From assembly GCF_001421515.1 (NCBI RefSeq), contig NZ_LMKM01000036.1, positions 1 through 64,000 on the forward strand: a stretch of DNA of 64,000 nucleotides. Direction: 5' to 3'. The notes beneath the pieces are model-generated. The model was not told the DNA's origin. It did not search any database and worked only from the letters and a program-made list of their open reading frames with translations. Positions 8,495 to 16,781 of the stretch are shown in pieces. The position numbers were made by a program, and so were the translations under genes. The DNA is from Pedobacter sp. Leaf216 (lineage in GTDB: Bacteria > Bacteroidota > Bacteroidia > Sphingobacteriales > Sphingobacteriaceae). Each line of letters starts with the position of its first letter. The first letter of the stretch is position 1.

Positions 8495-10875
8495 AAGAAT
8501 TATTAAAATACAGATCAAATCTATTAAAGGAGTCCACCGATTCCGACCAGTTTGTAAACCAGAATAGTTTTCTATCGCAAGTACTACCATTAATGTATGA
8601 TGCAAAACTCATAGACAGCGAAGACTATAGCGAGAGTTACTACATATATGATCAGGACAATCTTAAAATAAACGGGTATGCGGTGAATGAATCCGGTGAA
8701 CGCCTTCAGCTTTTTCTAGTGGATGAGAGCAAACTTGATCTCTCCGCGAAAGCCGACGACTTGAGCATATCAATAAGAGCATACTACGAAAACCAGTTCA
8801 AAAGAGCAACAAGATTTGTAAATAAAGCAATAAAGGGCCACTTAAATGATGAGCTTCAGCTTTCAAGTCCCGTTGGAGCACTTGTATCAATGCTTTCGTC
8901 GGCCGAAGGTGCTGATCAGTTTGATGTGGTTGAAATATTTGCTATCTGTGCATCTGCAACGGTGGAGTCACGGGGAACCAGTCCACAACCCAAAAAATTG
9001 GATTTTGAGGACGAGGAAATCAGTATCAGCTTTAATAAGAACAGAGAAAAAATAACTAAAAAAGTGCTGATTATAAAAAGACTGATAGATCTAAATTTCC
9101 TTCATTCAGTTGAAATATCCCGTGGTCAACGTGAAGCACTGGTTATTGATTTTCAAAGAGATTTCAACTATAGTATTGAAGCCATCAAAGCCGCAGATGA
9201 AGAAAATTTTGAATCTTACCTGTGCGTACTTCCCGCGTGGATTCTAGCGGATTTATACCGTAAATACAGTACGAGACTACTCGAGAAAAACGTGCGTTCT
9301 TTTCTCCAGTTTAAAGGTGTTAATGCTGGAATAAGGGAAACAATAAGACTCAGCCCAGAAAAATTCATAGCTTTCAATAATGGGATAACCATTACGTCTA
9401 CGGGAAAAACCACATCGGAAAAAAATGGCAAGACTTATATAAGTTCGCTTACAGACTTTCAGATTGTTAACGGCGGGCAGACCACTGCAAGCATATTTTT
9501 TACACGAAAAGATGGTTTTTCTGTAGAAAATGTAAAGGTAATGGCCAAAATAAATATAGCTAAAAATGTTTCTGAAGAAGGCTTGGATGAACTTATTTCA
9601 AAAATCAGTCGATTTTCAAATTCACAGACCAAGGTTTCTACGGTTGACCTAGGGTCGAGAAACCCTCAGCTTACAAAAATAAAATCACTTTCAGACAGTG
9701 TAATGATGCCAAGCGGTAAAAAATGGTTTTTTGAAAAATCAAAAGGAGAGTTCAGTACCCTTGTACGTATGGGGGGAAAGGCGGAAAAAGATTACCCGAA
9801 AGAAGTACGCTTCTCAAAAGAGCAACTGGGGAAATACTATACTGCTTGGGGAGAACAGCCTTATGTAGTTAAAAAGGGAGGGGACAAAGTATTCAAATAC
9901 TTTATAGATGCACTTAGCGGAGATGAGAATGGCAAAGGGAAAGCGTTGATCGACAGGAATTTCTACGAAATGCTTATTTCGAAAGTAATAATATTCCGAA
10001 GAATGGAGGAACTATATGGACAAGGGAAAAATGCGATAGGACAGATACGCTCCGCGGTAGTACCGTATTGTATATCGGTCCTTTACGATTATACCGATGC
10101 GAGCAGGAGCAATATAGTATTTGATCTTGGAAAAATCTGGGTGAAAGAAACACTTGAGGACGATTTAGAAACGTTTATGAAGGAAATGATGGAACTTATG
10201 AATGGGCTAATCAAAAAATACTCAGCCAGCGATGACCTTGGCGAGTATTCAAAGCGCAAAGAACTTTGGGATAACATATCGAAAAGTGAAGAAATAGAAA
10301 ACCATATGTCCAGCATCAATGCTAAAAAGATACTGGCAAAATATTGCATTAGTAAGGATGAATTTAAGTCCAGACTCGCGAAAAAATCGAAGCAAAAATT
10401 CGCTGACCTTGGGATTTTGCAGCAGAATATTATCATTTTCAGCAGGACGGCGGACTACTATAAAAAACTTGGATTGATAATATCGGAAAACATCACCACT
10501 ACCCAACGCAGTAAAATGGATCATATCATTAACTGCATCGTTAACAAAAATGATATAAATTCCGAGCACCTTGAATTCGAGCGGGAAACCGTACATGCAG
10601 TGCAGGCTGCATATCCAGAAGTCTTCGATACCATTCACATAGAAGCTGATGAAGGTTGGCAGTCCGCATTTGAGCTGGTAAGTGGGATCTACAACAAATG
10701 TATGGAAGACTCTGGTAACATCATGTCGGCTTTCCAGCGTCAGCGGGAAATTGTAAAAGCCAAAGGTGCTAAATTCTATTCAGTTTACGACGAAATCGGT
10801 AAAGCGCTGAGTGATGGCAAGAGCCCCACAATGAAGCAACTTTACAGTGTAAAAACCACAATTTCAATACTCTAA
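8485..10875 (+). CDS. AIPR (abortive infection phage resistance) family protein
   Basis: 796 aa. The AIPR signature region is present: F-I-A-F-N-N-G-I-T-I-T near residue 295 followed by FQIVNGGQTTASIFF near residue 330, and I-S-R-F-S-N-S-Q-T-K-V about residue 372. AIPR proteins were first linked to abortive phage resistance and regularly close operons with MORC-like ATPase, Z1 and DUF4420 genes. It overlaps the nuclease gene by 10 nt and is the last gene of the operon. The C-terminal third (residues about 500-796) is helical and charged, without a motif I can name. The role as effector or sensor is inferred. Confidence 0.87.
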   Translation: MEIKELLKYRSNLLKESTDSDQFVNQNSFLSQVLPLMYDAKLIDSEDYSESYYIYDQDNLKINGYAVNESGERLQLFLVDESKLDLSAKADDLSISIRAYYENQFKRATRFVNKAIKGHLNDELQLSSPVGALVSMLSSAEGADQFDVVEIFAICASATVESRGTSPQPKKLDFEDEEISISFNKNREKITKKVLIIKRLIDLNFLHSVEISRGQREALVIDFQRDFNYSIEAIKAADEENFESYLCVLPAWILADLYRKYSTRLLEKNVRSFLQFKGVNAGIRETIRLSPEKFIAFNNGITITSTGKTTSEKNGKTYISSLTDFQIVNGGQTTASIFFTRKDGFSVENVKVMAKINIAKNVSEEGLDELISKISRFSNSQTKVSTVDLGSRNPQLTKIKSLSDSVMMPSGKKWFFEKSKGEFSTLVRMGGKAEKDYPKEVRFSKEQLGKYYTAWGEQPYVVKKGGDKVFKYFIDALSGDENGKGKALIDRNFYEMLISKVIIFRRMEELYGQGKNAIGQIRSAVVPYCISVLYDYTDASRSNIVFDLGKIWVKETLEDDLETFMKEMMELMNGLIKKYSASDDLGEYSKRKELWDNISKSEEIENHMSSINAKKILAKYCISKDEFKSRLAKKSKQKFADLGILQQNIIIFSRTADYYKKLGLIISENITTTQRSKMDHIINCIVNKNDINSEHLEFERETVHAVQAAYPEVFDTIHIEADEGWQSAFELVSGIYNKCMEDSGNIMSAFQRQREIVKAKGAKFYSVYDEIGKALSDGKSPTMKQLYSVKTTISIL

Positions 10876-10951
10876 TCTAATCCTAACAGCAAAAATTATC
10901 TTACCATAAGAAATGAATTTTTAAGCCATTAAATAAATCCTTAAAACAGGT

Positions 10952-10976
10952 GCGGTGAGTATGGTTTGCTCACCGC
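10952..10976. terminator. Hairpin after the defence operon
   Basis: GCGGTGAG (10952-10959) pairs with CTCACCGC (10969-10976) around a 9-nt loop, 76 nt after the AIPR stop. There is no T-run on either side, so it is a weak candidate for an intrinsic terminator; it may only stabilise the mRNA 3' end. Confidence 0.4.
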
Positions 10977-11072
10977 CTAGTATAAGGCACCTTCATATTC
11001 TGGCTCGAAAAGAAATGATTATAAAAACTGCAAAGATGGAATAATATAAGTACTCTAATTTAAATTCCATCT

Positions 11073-11549
11073 CTACAATCCCAATTCTTTTTTACTTTTT
11101 TCATAATCAGTAATCATCATACCTAAAACATCGTCATAATTTATTTTAGTACTTGGGTGCCCCATATCTTTTCTAAGGGCAATTATTATATCTACGAAAT
11201 CTTTTAATCCTTGAGCCGGCGTCTTATTACCGTTGCCGGAGGTTCTTTTCCAATAACTAAACTGTTTTAAAGCTCCATCCGAACCATAAATTGTAAGTTC
11301 TTTAATAATCTCAAGCATTTTGGAGTCAATATCTTTTTGGGTTTCCTCTTTCTTCAAAATGGTATCTTCAAATAGGCCAAAGAACAAATTGATAATCTTG
11401 ATGTAAACTTGATATTTTTTATCCGAAAGTTGATTTTGAATACTTATTCTTTTCTCTTTTTCCCTTTGGTACAACCATGAGGTATAGCCTATTACAGCAG
11501 TAAGAATTATGGGCAAAGTGGTTAATAATAAAGTTTTAATTAAGTCCAT
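11073..11549 (-). CDS. Small single-pass membrane protein, unknown function
   Basis: 158 aa from the ATG at 11549. A start at 11588 is possible but would overlap the upstream gene, and the downstream ATG leaves a 13-nt gap. One hydrophobic segment follows the first residues (L-I-K-T-L-L-L-T-T-L-P-I-I-L-T-A-V-I-G-Y). After it comes a charged, probably coiled-coil stretch rich in Lys/Glu, then a soluble C-terminus with no recognised motif. It is co-directional with the XRE regulator just upstream and probably cotranscribed. The pair sits beside the defence operon and next to the structured-RNA region, but I do not know its function. Confidence 0.6.
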   Translation of the reverse strand: MDLIKTLLLTTLPIILTAVIGYTSWLYQREKEKRISIQNQLSDKKYQVYIKIINLFFGLFEDTILKKEETQKDIDSKMLEIIKELTIYGSDGALKQFSYWKRTSGNGNKTPAQGLKDFVDIIIALRKDMGHPSTKINYDDVLGMMITDYEKSKKELGL

Positions 11550-11562
11550 TTTTAAAATAATC

Positions 11563-11964
11563 TTAAGATTTCTTGTAAGCCTCCGCAAATTTTCTCAACC
11601 TCTTCACCAGCTCCGGATTATTTACCTTCACAGTCCCACCTTTTTTTTTATCAAATTTTTCAACTTCATAAGAAATTCCTTCAATTTTATTCAATCGTTG
11701 AAGTTCAGACTCTAGTGCTTCTGCAAAGCCTGTGTTAACACGCCCTTGTGGCTCATACAACATCCTATTATCTATTTCAACTAACTCCCCTATCTTATTT
11801 AAATTTTCCGCCTCTGGTTGAGTTACATTTGAGTTCCAAGAACTTACCGTTGTATAATTAACATCGAGCCATATAGCAACTAAACGCTGTGATGCTCCGG
11901 ATGTTTTCACTACTTCTTTGATCCTATTTTTTTGAATACTAATATTATTTTTCCTTCTAGGCAT
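11563..11964 (-). CDS. XRE-family helix-turn-helix regulator
   Basis: 133 aa. An N-terminal HTH is visible at residues about 12-65: R-I-K-E-V-V, then A-S-Q-R-L-V-A-I-W-L-D-V-N-Y-T-T-V-S-S-W-N, then L-N-K-I-G-E-L-V-E-I-D. This matches XRE/Cro-type phage-repressor folds. The C-terminal half is Lys/Glu-rich and short. It is divergent from the promoter at 11980-12013; a small inverted repeat GTAC-TTG-GTAC (11980-11990) 15 nt upstream of its start overlaps the -33 element of that promoter, so control of both directions is plausible. Paired with the membrane protein downstream. Confidence 0.78.
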   Translation of the reverse strand: MPRRKNNISIQKNRIKEVVKTSGASQRLVAIWLDVNYTTVSSWNSNVTQPEAENLNKIGELVEIDNRMLYEPQGRVNTGFAEALESELQRLNKIEGISYEVEKFDKKKGGTVKVNNPELVKRLRKFAEAYKKS

Positions 11965-11979
11965 TAAAATTATAATTTA

Positions 11980-12013
11980 GTACTTGGTACAAATAATTAT
12001 TTTACTATATTTG
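11980..12013 (+). promoter_or_regulatory. Bacteroidota-type promoter with possible operator
   Basis: TTG at 11984-11986 and TATATTTG at 12006-12013 are separated by 19 nt, an excellent fit to the Bacteroidota consensus TTG-N19-21-TAnnTTTG. The -33 TTG lies in the centre of GTAC-TTG-GTAC, a candidate XRE operator. Transcription would start near 12020 and run into the structured region and eventually the TlpA-SusC-SusD genes. Sequence match only; no start site has been mapped. Confidence 0.55.
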
Positions 12014-12063
12014 TTATCAGTTATTTACAGCGACTAATAGAGTAGGACTAAAACTTACTTTTT

Positions 12064-12251
12064 ACGATGTCACTCATGATAGAAAACCGTCAATTTTCCC
12101 TATGAGTAATCGTGAGTTCGCTTTCTATTGAATATTTGTATCTTCGCATACTTATTCAATAGGGCGAACTTCATGGAAGTCTTTTGGGGAACTCAAGCTT
12201 AGGCTTGAGCGGTTCTTGACGGTACCACTATCAAAAGCGTTGAAGTTCGCC
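12064..12251 (+). ncRNA. Candidate structured leader RNA with alternative stems
   Basis: On the + strand a chain of stems can be drawn. ACGAT and ACTCAT (12064-12077) pair with ATGAGT and ATCGT (12102-12113). CTATTGAATA (12125-12134) pairs with TATTCAATAG (12153-12162). GGCGAACTTCA (12163-12173) pairs with TGAAGTTCGCC (12241-12251), enclosing CTTTTG/CAAAAG (12181-12186 with 12232-12237) and CTCAAGC-TTAG-GCTTGAG (12192-12209). GAGTTCGC (12114-12121) can instead pair with GCGAACTT (12165-12172 region), so the middle arm has two exclusive partners, as in attenuators and riboswitches. Not assigned to any RNA family I know. Confidence 0.45.
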
Positions 12252-12326
12252 TTATTGGTGCTTTACCAATTTAGCTTCCTTCTACTTTTGTTGAGTACGC
12301 ATCGTTTTACATAAAATTAACCGTTT

Positions 12327-12434
12327 ATGAAAACGAAAAAATTAATTGCAGCCATTTACCAGCACCTCCAAGAGGAACTGCATGGTTATTCCCAACAACT
12401 CTTATTAAAGAACGTTATTTGTTCTCCATCTTAA
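12327..12434 (+). CDS. Putative 35-aa peptide inside the structured region
   Basis: ATG at 12327 opens a 35-codon frame beginning M-K-T-K-K-L-I-A-A-I-Y and ending C-S-P-S, with TAA at 12432-12434. The start is preceded by an AT-rich stretch usual for Bacteroidota translation starts. The peptide is amphipathic (I-Y-Q-H-L-Q-E-E-L) and has no signal peptide. It lies between two structured RNA segments and may be a leader peptide or a small protein; coding status is uncertain. Confidence 0.3.
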   Translation: MKTKKLIAAIYQHLQEELHGYSQQLLLKNVICSPS

Positions 12435-12531
12435 TACGTGCCAGAATTCCAAGTAAAAATATAGCCCAAAAGAGCGGAAGCTGTGTGAAAGAGAGAGCGC
12501 ACAAAGTCCCCGCGGGTTAATTTAGCTTGGT

Positions 12532-12660
12532 ACCAGCCCTTTATTGCTGATTAGGCAAAGGTGCAGTACGATGGTTTTTCGCAATCCCAAGGTAAGTATC
12601 TTTTTCCTAATAACAAATACGGTTTCCCGTATCCGCACATTAAAATGCGGAAGGGCTGGT
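12532..12660 (+). ncRNA. Candidate multibranch RNA closed by a 10-bp stem
   Basis: ACCAGCCCTT (12532-12541) is perfectly complementary to AAGGGCTGGT (12651-12660). Inside lie three further stems in order: ATTAGG/CCTAAT (12550-12555 with 12606-12611), ATACGG-TTTC-CCGTAT (12617-12632) and CCGCA/TGCGG (12633-12637 with 12646-12650). The last two abut, and the last joins the closing stem directly, as expected for coaxial stacking in a multibranch junction. Just upstream, GCGG/CCGC can enclose a GTGTG/CGCAC hairpin (about 12464-12514). A TTTTTGCC tail follows. This is a folding argument made by eye; no family is recognised. Confidence 0.45.
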
Positions 12661-12702
12661 TTTTGCCTAAATTTTAACACACCAATAAAGTCAATTTAAA
12701 AC

Positions 12703-12768
12703 ATGAGCTTAAGCAACCACTATCATTTCGATAGGCTTTACGCTTTAAAGCCTAAGAATCCCGTATGA
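12703..12768 (+). CDS. Putative 21-aa leader peptide
   Basis: ATG at 12703 opens a 21-codon frame reading M-S-L-S-N-H-Y-H-F-D-R-L-Y-A-L-K-P-K-N-P-V, stop TGA at 12766-12768. It ends 8 nt before a long hairpin (12776-12843) that precedes the TlpA gene. A short frame directly before a hairpin is the layout of translational attenuation. It contains no run of a single amino acid that would name a sensed metabolite. Coding status is unproven. Confidence 0.3.
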   Translation: MSLSNHYHFDRLYALKPKNPV

Positions 12769-12775
12769 TTTGAAA

Positions 12776-12843
12776 AAACCAAAGGCAGGTAACCAGAATA
12801 GTTAAATAGAAATAGGTTCTTTAATGATGACCTGCCTTGGTTT
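12776..12843 (+). terminator. Long hairpin upstream of tlpA-like gene (attenuator candidate)
   Basis: AAACCAAAGGCAGGT (12776-12790) pairs with ACCTGCCTTGGTTT (12830-12843) with one bulged A, around a 39-nt loop. It is followed by cctcgttttatt, a modest T-rich tail. It lies 49 nt before the start of the TlpA-like gene and could be a terminator or attenuator ending the upstream small transcript. Confidence 0.45.
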
Positions 12844-12892
12844 CCTCGTTTTATTCCCATTCCATTTTTTTTAAATCGACAAACTAGACTCT

Positions 12893-13519
12893 ATGAAAAT
12901 AAAAATGTTATATGTAGTCATGGCTATGCCATGGCCAATATTCCCGCGCTTCCTAATATCCATTCTTTTCCCCTTGCTGCTGATTTTAGTTTTGACCCCC
13001 TACTATGCCTCAGCACAGGAGAGCCTCTCCACTGCAATTGCAGTAGGTCAAAAAATTCCAGAAGTAATCCGTAAAGCCCAAATGATTTCTATATCTCCAT
13101 ACGGAGAACAAATTATTTCCCTATCTGACTTTAGGGGTAAAGCTATAATTATTGATTTCTGGGCAAGTTGGTGCTCGCCCTGCCTTCAGAATATGCCTAT
13201 TCTGGACAGCTTGCACCGCAATAACAATGCTGATCTACAGGTCATTATGATGAACGCGAGTTCAAGCAAGGACGGCTATTTAAAGGAACGTAAATTTATT
13301 CGAGAGTATTTGCTGCAGCATCCAGCTTTTATTACTCCTATTGTACTTAAAAATGATGTTTTCAGGCAGTACTTCGGTTTTACCATTGTTCCGCACTACG
13401 TCTGGATCGGAGCAGATGGAATTTTGAAAGCAATTACCGACCACACCGATCTGACTTCTGTTAACATCTCCAGACTGATCTCAGGGGAAAAAATGGAATT
13501 AACCGTTAAAGTTAAATAA
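12893..13519 (+). CDS. TlpA-family thioredoxin-like protein
   Basis: 208 aa. The N-terminus carries a hydrophobic export segment (about residues 17-40) ending at A-S-A-Q. A thioredoxin fold follows, with the active site W-A-S-W-C-S-P-C near residue 88 and the cis-Pro region T-I-V-P-H-Y near residue 165, in an AhpC/TSA or redoxin-like context. It should act as a periplasmic disulfide reductase or oxidase. It begins the TlpA-SusC-SusD run (2 nt before the SusC gene) and faces a MauE/DoxX-type membrane protein and a DUF6520-type secreted protein on the other strand, suggesting an extracytoplasmic redox unit. The exact start among several Met residues in the first 12 is uncertain. Confidence 0.82.
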   Translation: MKIKMLYVVMAMPWPIFPRFLISILFPLLLILVLTPYYASAQESLSTAIAVGQKIPEVIRKAQMISISPYGEQIISLSDFRGKAIIIDFWASWCSPCLQNMPILDSLHRNNNADLQVIMMNASSSKDGYLKERKFIREYLLQHPAFITPIVLKNDVFRQYFGFTIVPHYVWIGADGILKAITDHTDLTSVNISRLISGEKMELTVKVK

Positions 13520-13521
13520 CC

Positions 13522-16500
13522 ATGGGGAACTTAAATTTCAGCACCCATGAAAAAAAATGGGATATTTTACTGGCATCGTCGGCAATTCTTATCCTTTTAT
13601 TCTCCTTCATGGGCACCTATGCCCAGCCGGCGATACCTTTAGTGGTGAAAGGAAATATTGTTTTTTCAGACGTCAAAGTGCAGGCAACGCTTTCAACTAA
13701 GCTCAACGGGCGCGCCAATTCGGATGAGAATGGAAAGTTTTCTTTACCCATTACAAAGTTACCGGATACCCTCATTGTTACAGCTATCGGTTACCGTACC
13801 GAGCGCCTTGCAATTATCACTGGAAAAGAAGAATTCAATGTCGAATTGATCATGGATGTATTTGAGCTAAAGAGTGTAGAAATAAATACCGGATACCAGA
13901 CACTCAAGCCAAATGAAATAAACGGTAGTGTATCAGTTATCAGCTCAGATAAACTCAATGCCCGCGGAGGATCTAATATCCTGGATAGACTGCTCGGACA
14001 GACTTCCGGACTGTTGATGAATATTGGTAAAAGTGAAAGCAACGTAATGAATAAAACAGGGCTTTCCATTAGGGGGGCTGGTACTTTTAACGGCCCCCTA
14101 GACCCGCTGATAGTTCTGGACGGTTTTATTTACGAAGGGGATATAGACAACATCAATCCAAATGACATTGAAGGGGTCTATATTCTAAAGGATGCTGCCG
14201 CGGCATCTATTTGGGGTGCGAGGGCAGGAAATGGCGTTATCGTTTTAACCAGTAAAAAAGGGAAATTCAACCAAAAAACAGAGATCACTTTCTCGGCCAG
14301 TCAACTAATAGCTTCACTACCGGACCTATATGCCGTCCCGCAAATGTCTTCTGCAGATTTTATAGAATTTGAACGTGATATGTTCAGCAGGGGATATTAT
14401 AACGACAGGATAAATTCCACGCCTTATCTGGCCTTATCTCCCGCCGTAGAACTACTGCTCAAACAACGTAGGGGATTAGTTTCCGCTGTCCAGATGGAAG
14501 ATGGGCTAAGTCAGCTGAAAGAGATTGATAGCAGAAAATCATATCTCGATGAATTTTACACCCATGCATTAACCGCTCAGTATAGTCTGGGGATAAGAGG
14601 AGGGGGAGAAAATTATTCATACCTGTTATCGGGAAGTTTTGACAAATTAAAAGGCGGAACTAAAAGTAGTTCTAAAAAAATGAACATAAATCTTTCGCAG
14701 TCTTTGAACATTACCAAAAAATTAAGTTTAAACACAAAGATTTATTTCACGAACCTAAATTCGAGGTCAGGTGGGCCGACCTACAATTCGATCAACGTCG
14801 GAGGCAGGCTTCTGCCATATCTTTTCTTCAGGGATGCAGATGGAAATCCTTCGGTGATACAAACATCTTATAGAAGTGAATATACCGATACAGTTGCCAT
14901 TGGAAAATTTTTGAACTGGAAATACTATCCGGCCGAGGAATACAAACATAGCGGAACAGCGGTTTCTTCCCAGGAAATTTTTGCCAACGCAAATCTTGTT
15001 TACAAAATATTTGATTTTTTGAATGTCAGTGCCGCCTATCAATACCAGTTTCAATATTCCAAAAATGAGCTTTATAGCGATGAAAACAGCTATGCAGCAA
15101 GAAACCTGATCAACACTTTCAGTGAGATCAACCGCATCACAAAAGTGGTCACACGTGCCGTACCTTTAGGCGGGATTAGCAACCAATCGGTCAATGATCT
15201 GAACAGTTATACATTAAGAGGTCAGCTTAACCTGGATAAGACATTTGCAAAACATAGGATTAACGCAATTGTGGGTATAGAAATGAGGGAGCTGCGTTCT
15301 AAAAGCAATGGCAATACCAGATATGGATATTACCCCGATCCTCTGTCCTATACCGATGCAGATTATGTAAATGCCTATAGAAATTTTCTTTCGGGCAGTC
15401 AGCAGAAAATCCCTTCAGGGATATCCCTGAGTGATACCCGCTCGCGTTTTTTGAGTAAATATGCGAATCTGGCCTATACCTTTTTGGATAAATATACAGC
15501 TTCAGTAAGCCTGAGGGAAGACGGGTCCAACATCTTTGGTGCCAGTACGAATGACCGGTTCAAGCCGCTCTGGTCAGCTGGTCTGGGATGGTTATTGTCC
15601 GGGGAAGAGTTTTATAAACTAGCCTGGCTGCCAAAACTCAGGCTGAAAGCAAGTTTTGGTTATAGTGGCAATATTGACCTATCGAGGACTGCATTGTCAG
15701 TCGGTGTATACTCAACAAATGACCTGTCATCCCTCCCCATTACCCGGATTTCAGGCATCAACAATCCAAGTTTACGATGGGAGCAGCTCTCGCAGTTGAG
15801 CATAGGAACAGAATTTGAATTCAAGGGAGCAAGGCTGACGGGTTCGATATCCTATTTTCAAAAAAGAGGAAAAGATCTTTACGGGCCGGCACCTTACGAC
15901 TACACTTCATGGGGGGGATCGAACGTTTTGGTACGCAATGTCGCCGATATGGCATCCAAAGGTATCGAAGCGGATGTTCATAGTCTGAATTTTATATCCG
16001 GTCAGTTTAAATGGTCCACAGATGCCTACTTCAACTTTAATAATTCAAAAACAGTCCGTTATTATACCTCATCATCTTCAAGTCTCTTTTCATTGGTTGG
16101 CAATGGGAATAGCATTACGCCGGTTATCGGAAAGCCGCTTTATGCAATCGCGGCATACAAATGGGCCGGACTAGATGCGGCCGGTAACCCTATGGGATAT
16201 CTTAATGGAATGCCCAGTATAGATTATCTCGCAATTTCAAAGGAAGGAAGCACAACAGGAAACAACATCGTTTATCTGGGATCGGCAAGCCCCTTATATT
16301 ACGGATCAATGATCAATAATTTTCATTGGAAACAGTTTGGTCTATCTTTCAACCTTTCTTACAGGATCGGGTATTATGCCCGCAGGGAAGCACTTTCTTA
16401 TAGCTCGTTGATGGATTTTGGAAAAGGGAATAGCGATTATGCCCTCCGATGGCAAAAGCCTGGAGATGAGCAGATAACCAATGTGCCCTCTTTCGTTTAT

Positions 16501-16767
16501 CCGGTCAATACGGCAAGGGATGGTTTTTACGCCAACTCTGAGGTCAATGTTATCAAAGCAGACAATATCAGACTGGATTATATCAATCTAAGCTACAAAT
16601 TCGACCTGAAATTCAAAAGCATGGCACTAAGAAATGTTGAAATATACACCGGTATTCAGAATCTAGGCGTCATCTGGAAAGCCACAAAGCTTGATGTTGA
16701 TCCCGATTATTTAAACACAATTAAGCCTGTGAAAAATTTCCTCTTTGGAATCAGGGGTGCGTTTTAA
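13522..16767 (+). CDS. SusC/RagA-family TonB-dependent outer membrane protein
   Basis: 1081 aa, typical for SusC. The order is: N-terminal signal region ending near F-M-G-T-Y-A-Q, a carboxypeptidase-like regulatory domain about residues 43-110 (D-E-N-G-K-F-S, then V-T-A-I-G-Y), a plug domain about 125-245 with the SusC hallmark D-P-L-I-V-L-D-G-F and I-L-K-D-A-A-A-A-S-I-W-G-A-R-A-G-N-G-V-I, and a long beta-barrel with a C-terminal F. It should form the TonB-energised outer membrane pore capped by the SusD lipoprotein encoded 14 nt downstream. The substrate is unknown; the TlpA and DUF6520 neighbours favour a peptide rather than a glycan cargo, but that is inference. Confidence 0.95.
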   Translation: MGNLNFSTHEKKWDILLASSAILILLFSFMGTYAQPAIPLVVKGNIVFSDVKVQATLSTKLNGRANSDENGKFSLPITKLPDTLIVTAIGYRTERLAIITGKEEFNVELIMDVFELKSVEINTGYQTLKPNEINGSVSVISSDKLNARGGSNILDRLLGQTSGLLMNIGKSESNVMNKTGLSIRGAGTFNGPLDPLIVLDGFIYEGDIDNINPNDIEGVYILKDAAAASIWGARAGNGVIVLTSKKGKFNQKTEITFSASQLIASLPDLYAVPQMSSADFIEFERDMFSRGYYNDRINSTPYLALSPAVELLLKQRRGLVSAVQMEDGLSQLKEIDSRKSYLDEFYTHALTAQYSLGIRGGGENYSYLLSGSFDKLKGGTKSSSKKMNINLSQSLNITKKLSLNTKIYFTNLNSRSGGPTYNSINVGGRLLPYLFFRDADGNPSVIQTSYRSEYTDTVAIGKFLNWKYYPAEEYKHSGTAVSSQEIFANANLVYKIFDFLNVSAAYQYQFQYSKNELYSDENSYAARNLINTFSEINRITKVVTRAVPLGGISNQSVNDLNSYTLRGQLNLDKTFAKHRINAIVGIEMRELRSKSNGNTRYGYYPDPLSYTDADYVNAYRNFLSGSQQKIPSGISLSDTRSRFLSKYANLAYTFLDKYTASVSLREDGSNIFGASTNDRFKPLWSAGLGWLLSGEEFYKLAWLPKLRLKASFGYSGNIDLSRTALSVGVYSTNDLSSLPITRISGINNPSLRWEQLSQLSIGTEFEFKGARLTGSISYFQKRGKDLYGPAPYDYTSWGGSNVLVRNVADMASKGIEADVHSLNFISGQFKWSTDAYFNFNNSKTVRYYTSSSSSLFSLVGNGNSITPVIGKPLYAIAAYKWAGLDAAGNPMGYLNGMPSIDYLAISKEGSTTGNNIVYLGSASPLYYGSMINNFHWKQFGLSFNLSYRIGYYARREALSYSSLMDFGKGNSDYALRWQKPGDEQITNVPSFVYPVNTARDGFYANSEVNVIKADNIRLDYINLSYKFDLKFKSMALRNVEIYTGIQNLGVIWKATKLDVDPDYLNTIKPVKNFLFGIRGAF

Positions 16768-16781
16768 ACTTATATACTAAG

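Noticed and set aside
12064..12660. Retron msr/msd, group II intron or 6S RNA
   Set aside because: No reverse transcriptase gene nearby, no intron domain V-like motif seen, and the fold is multibranched with ORFs inside, unlike 6S RNA.
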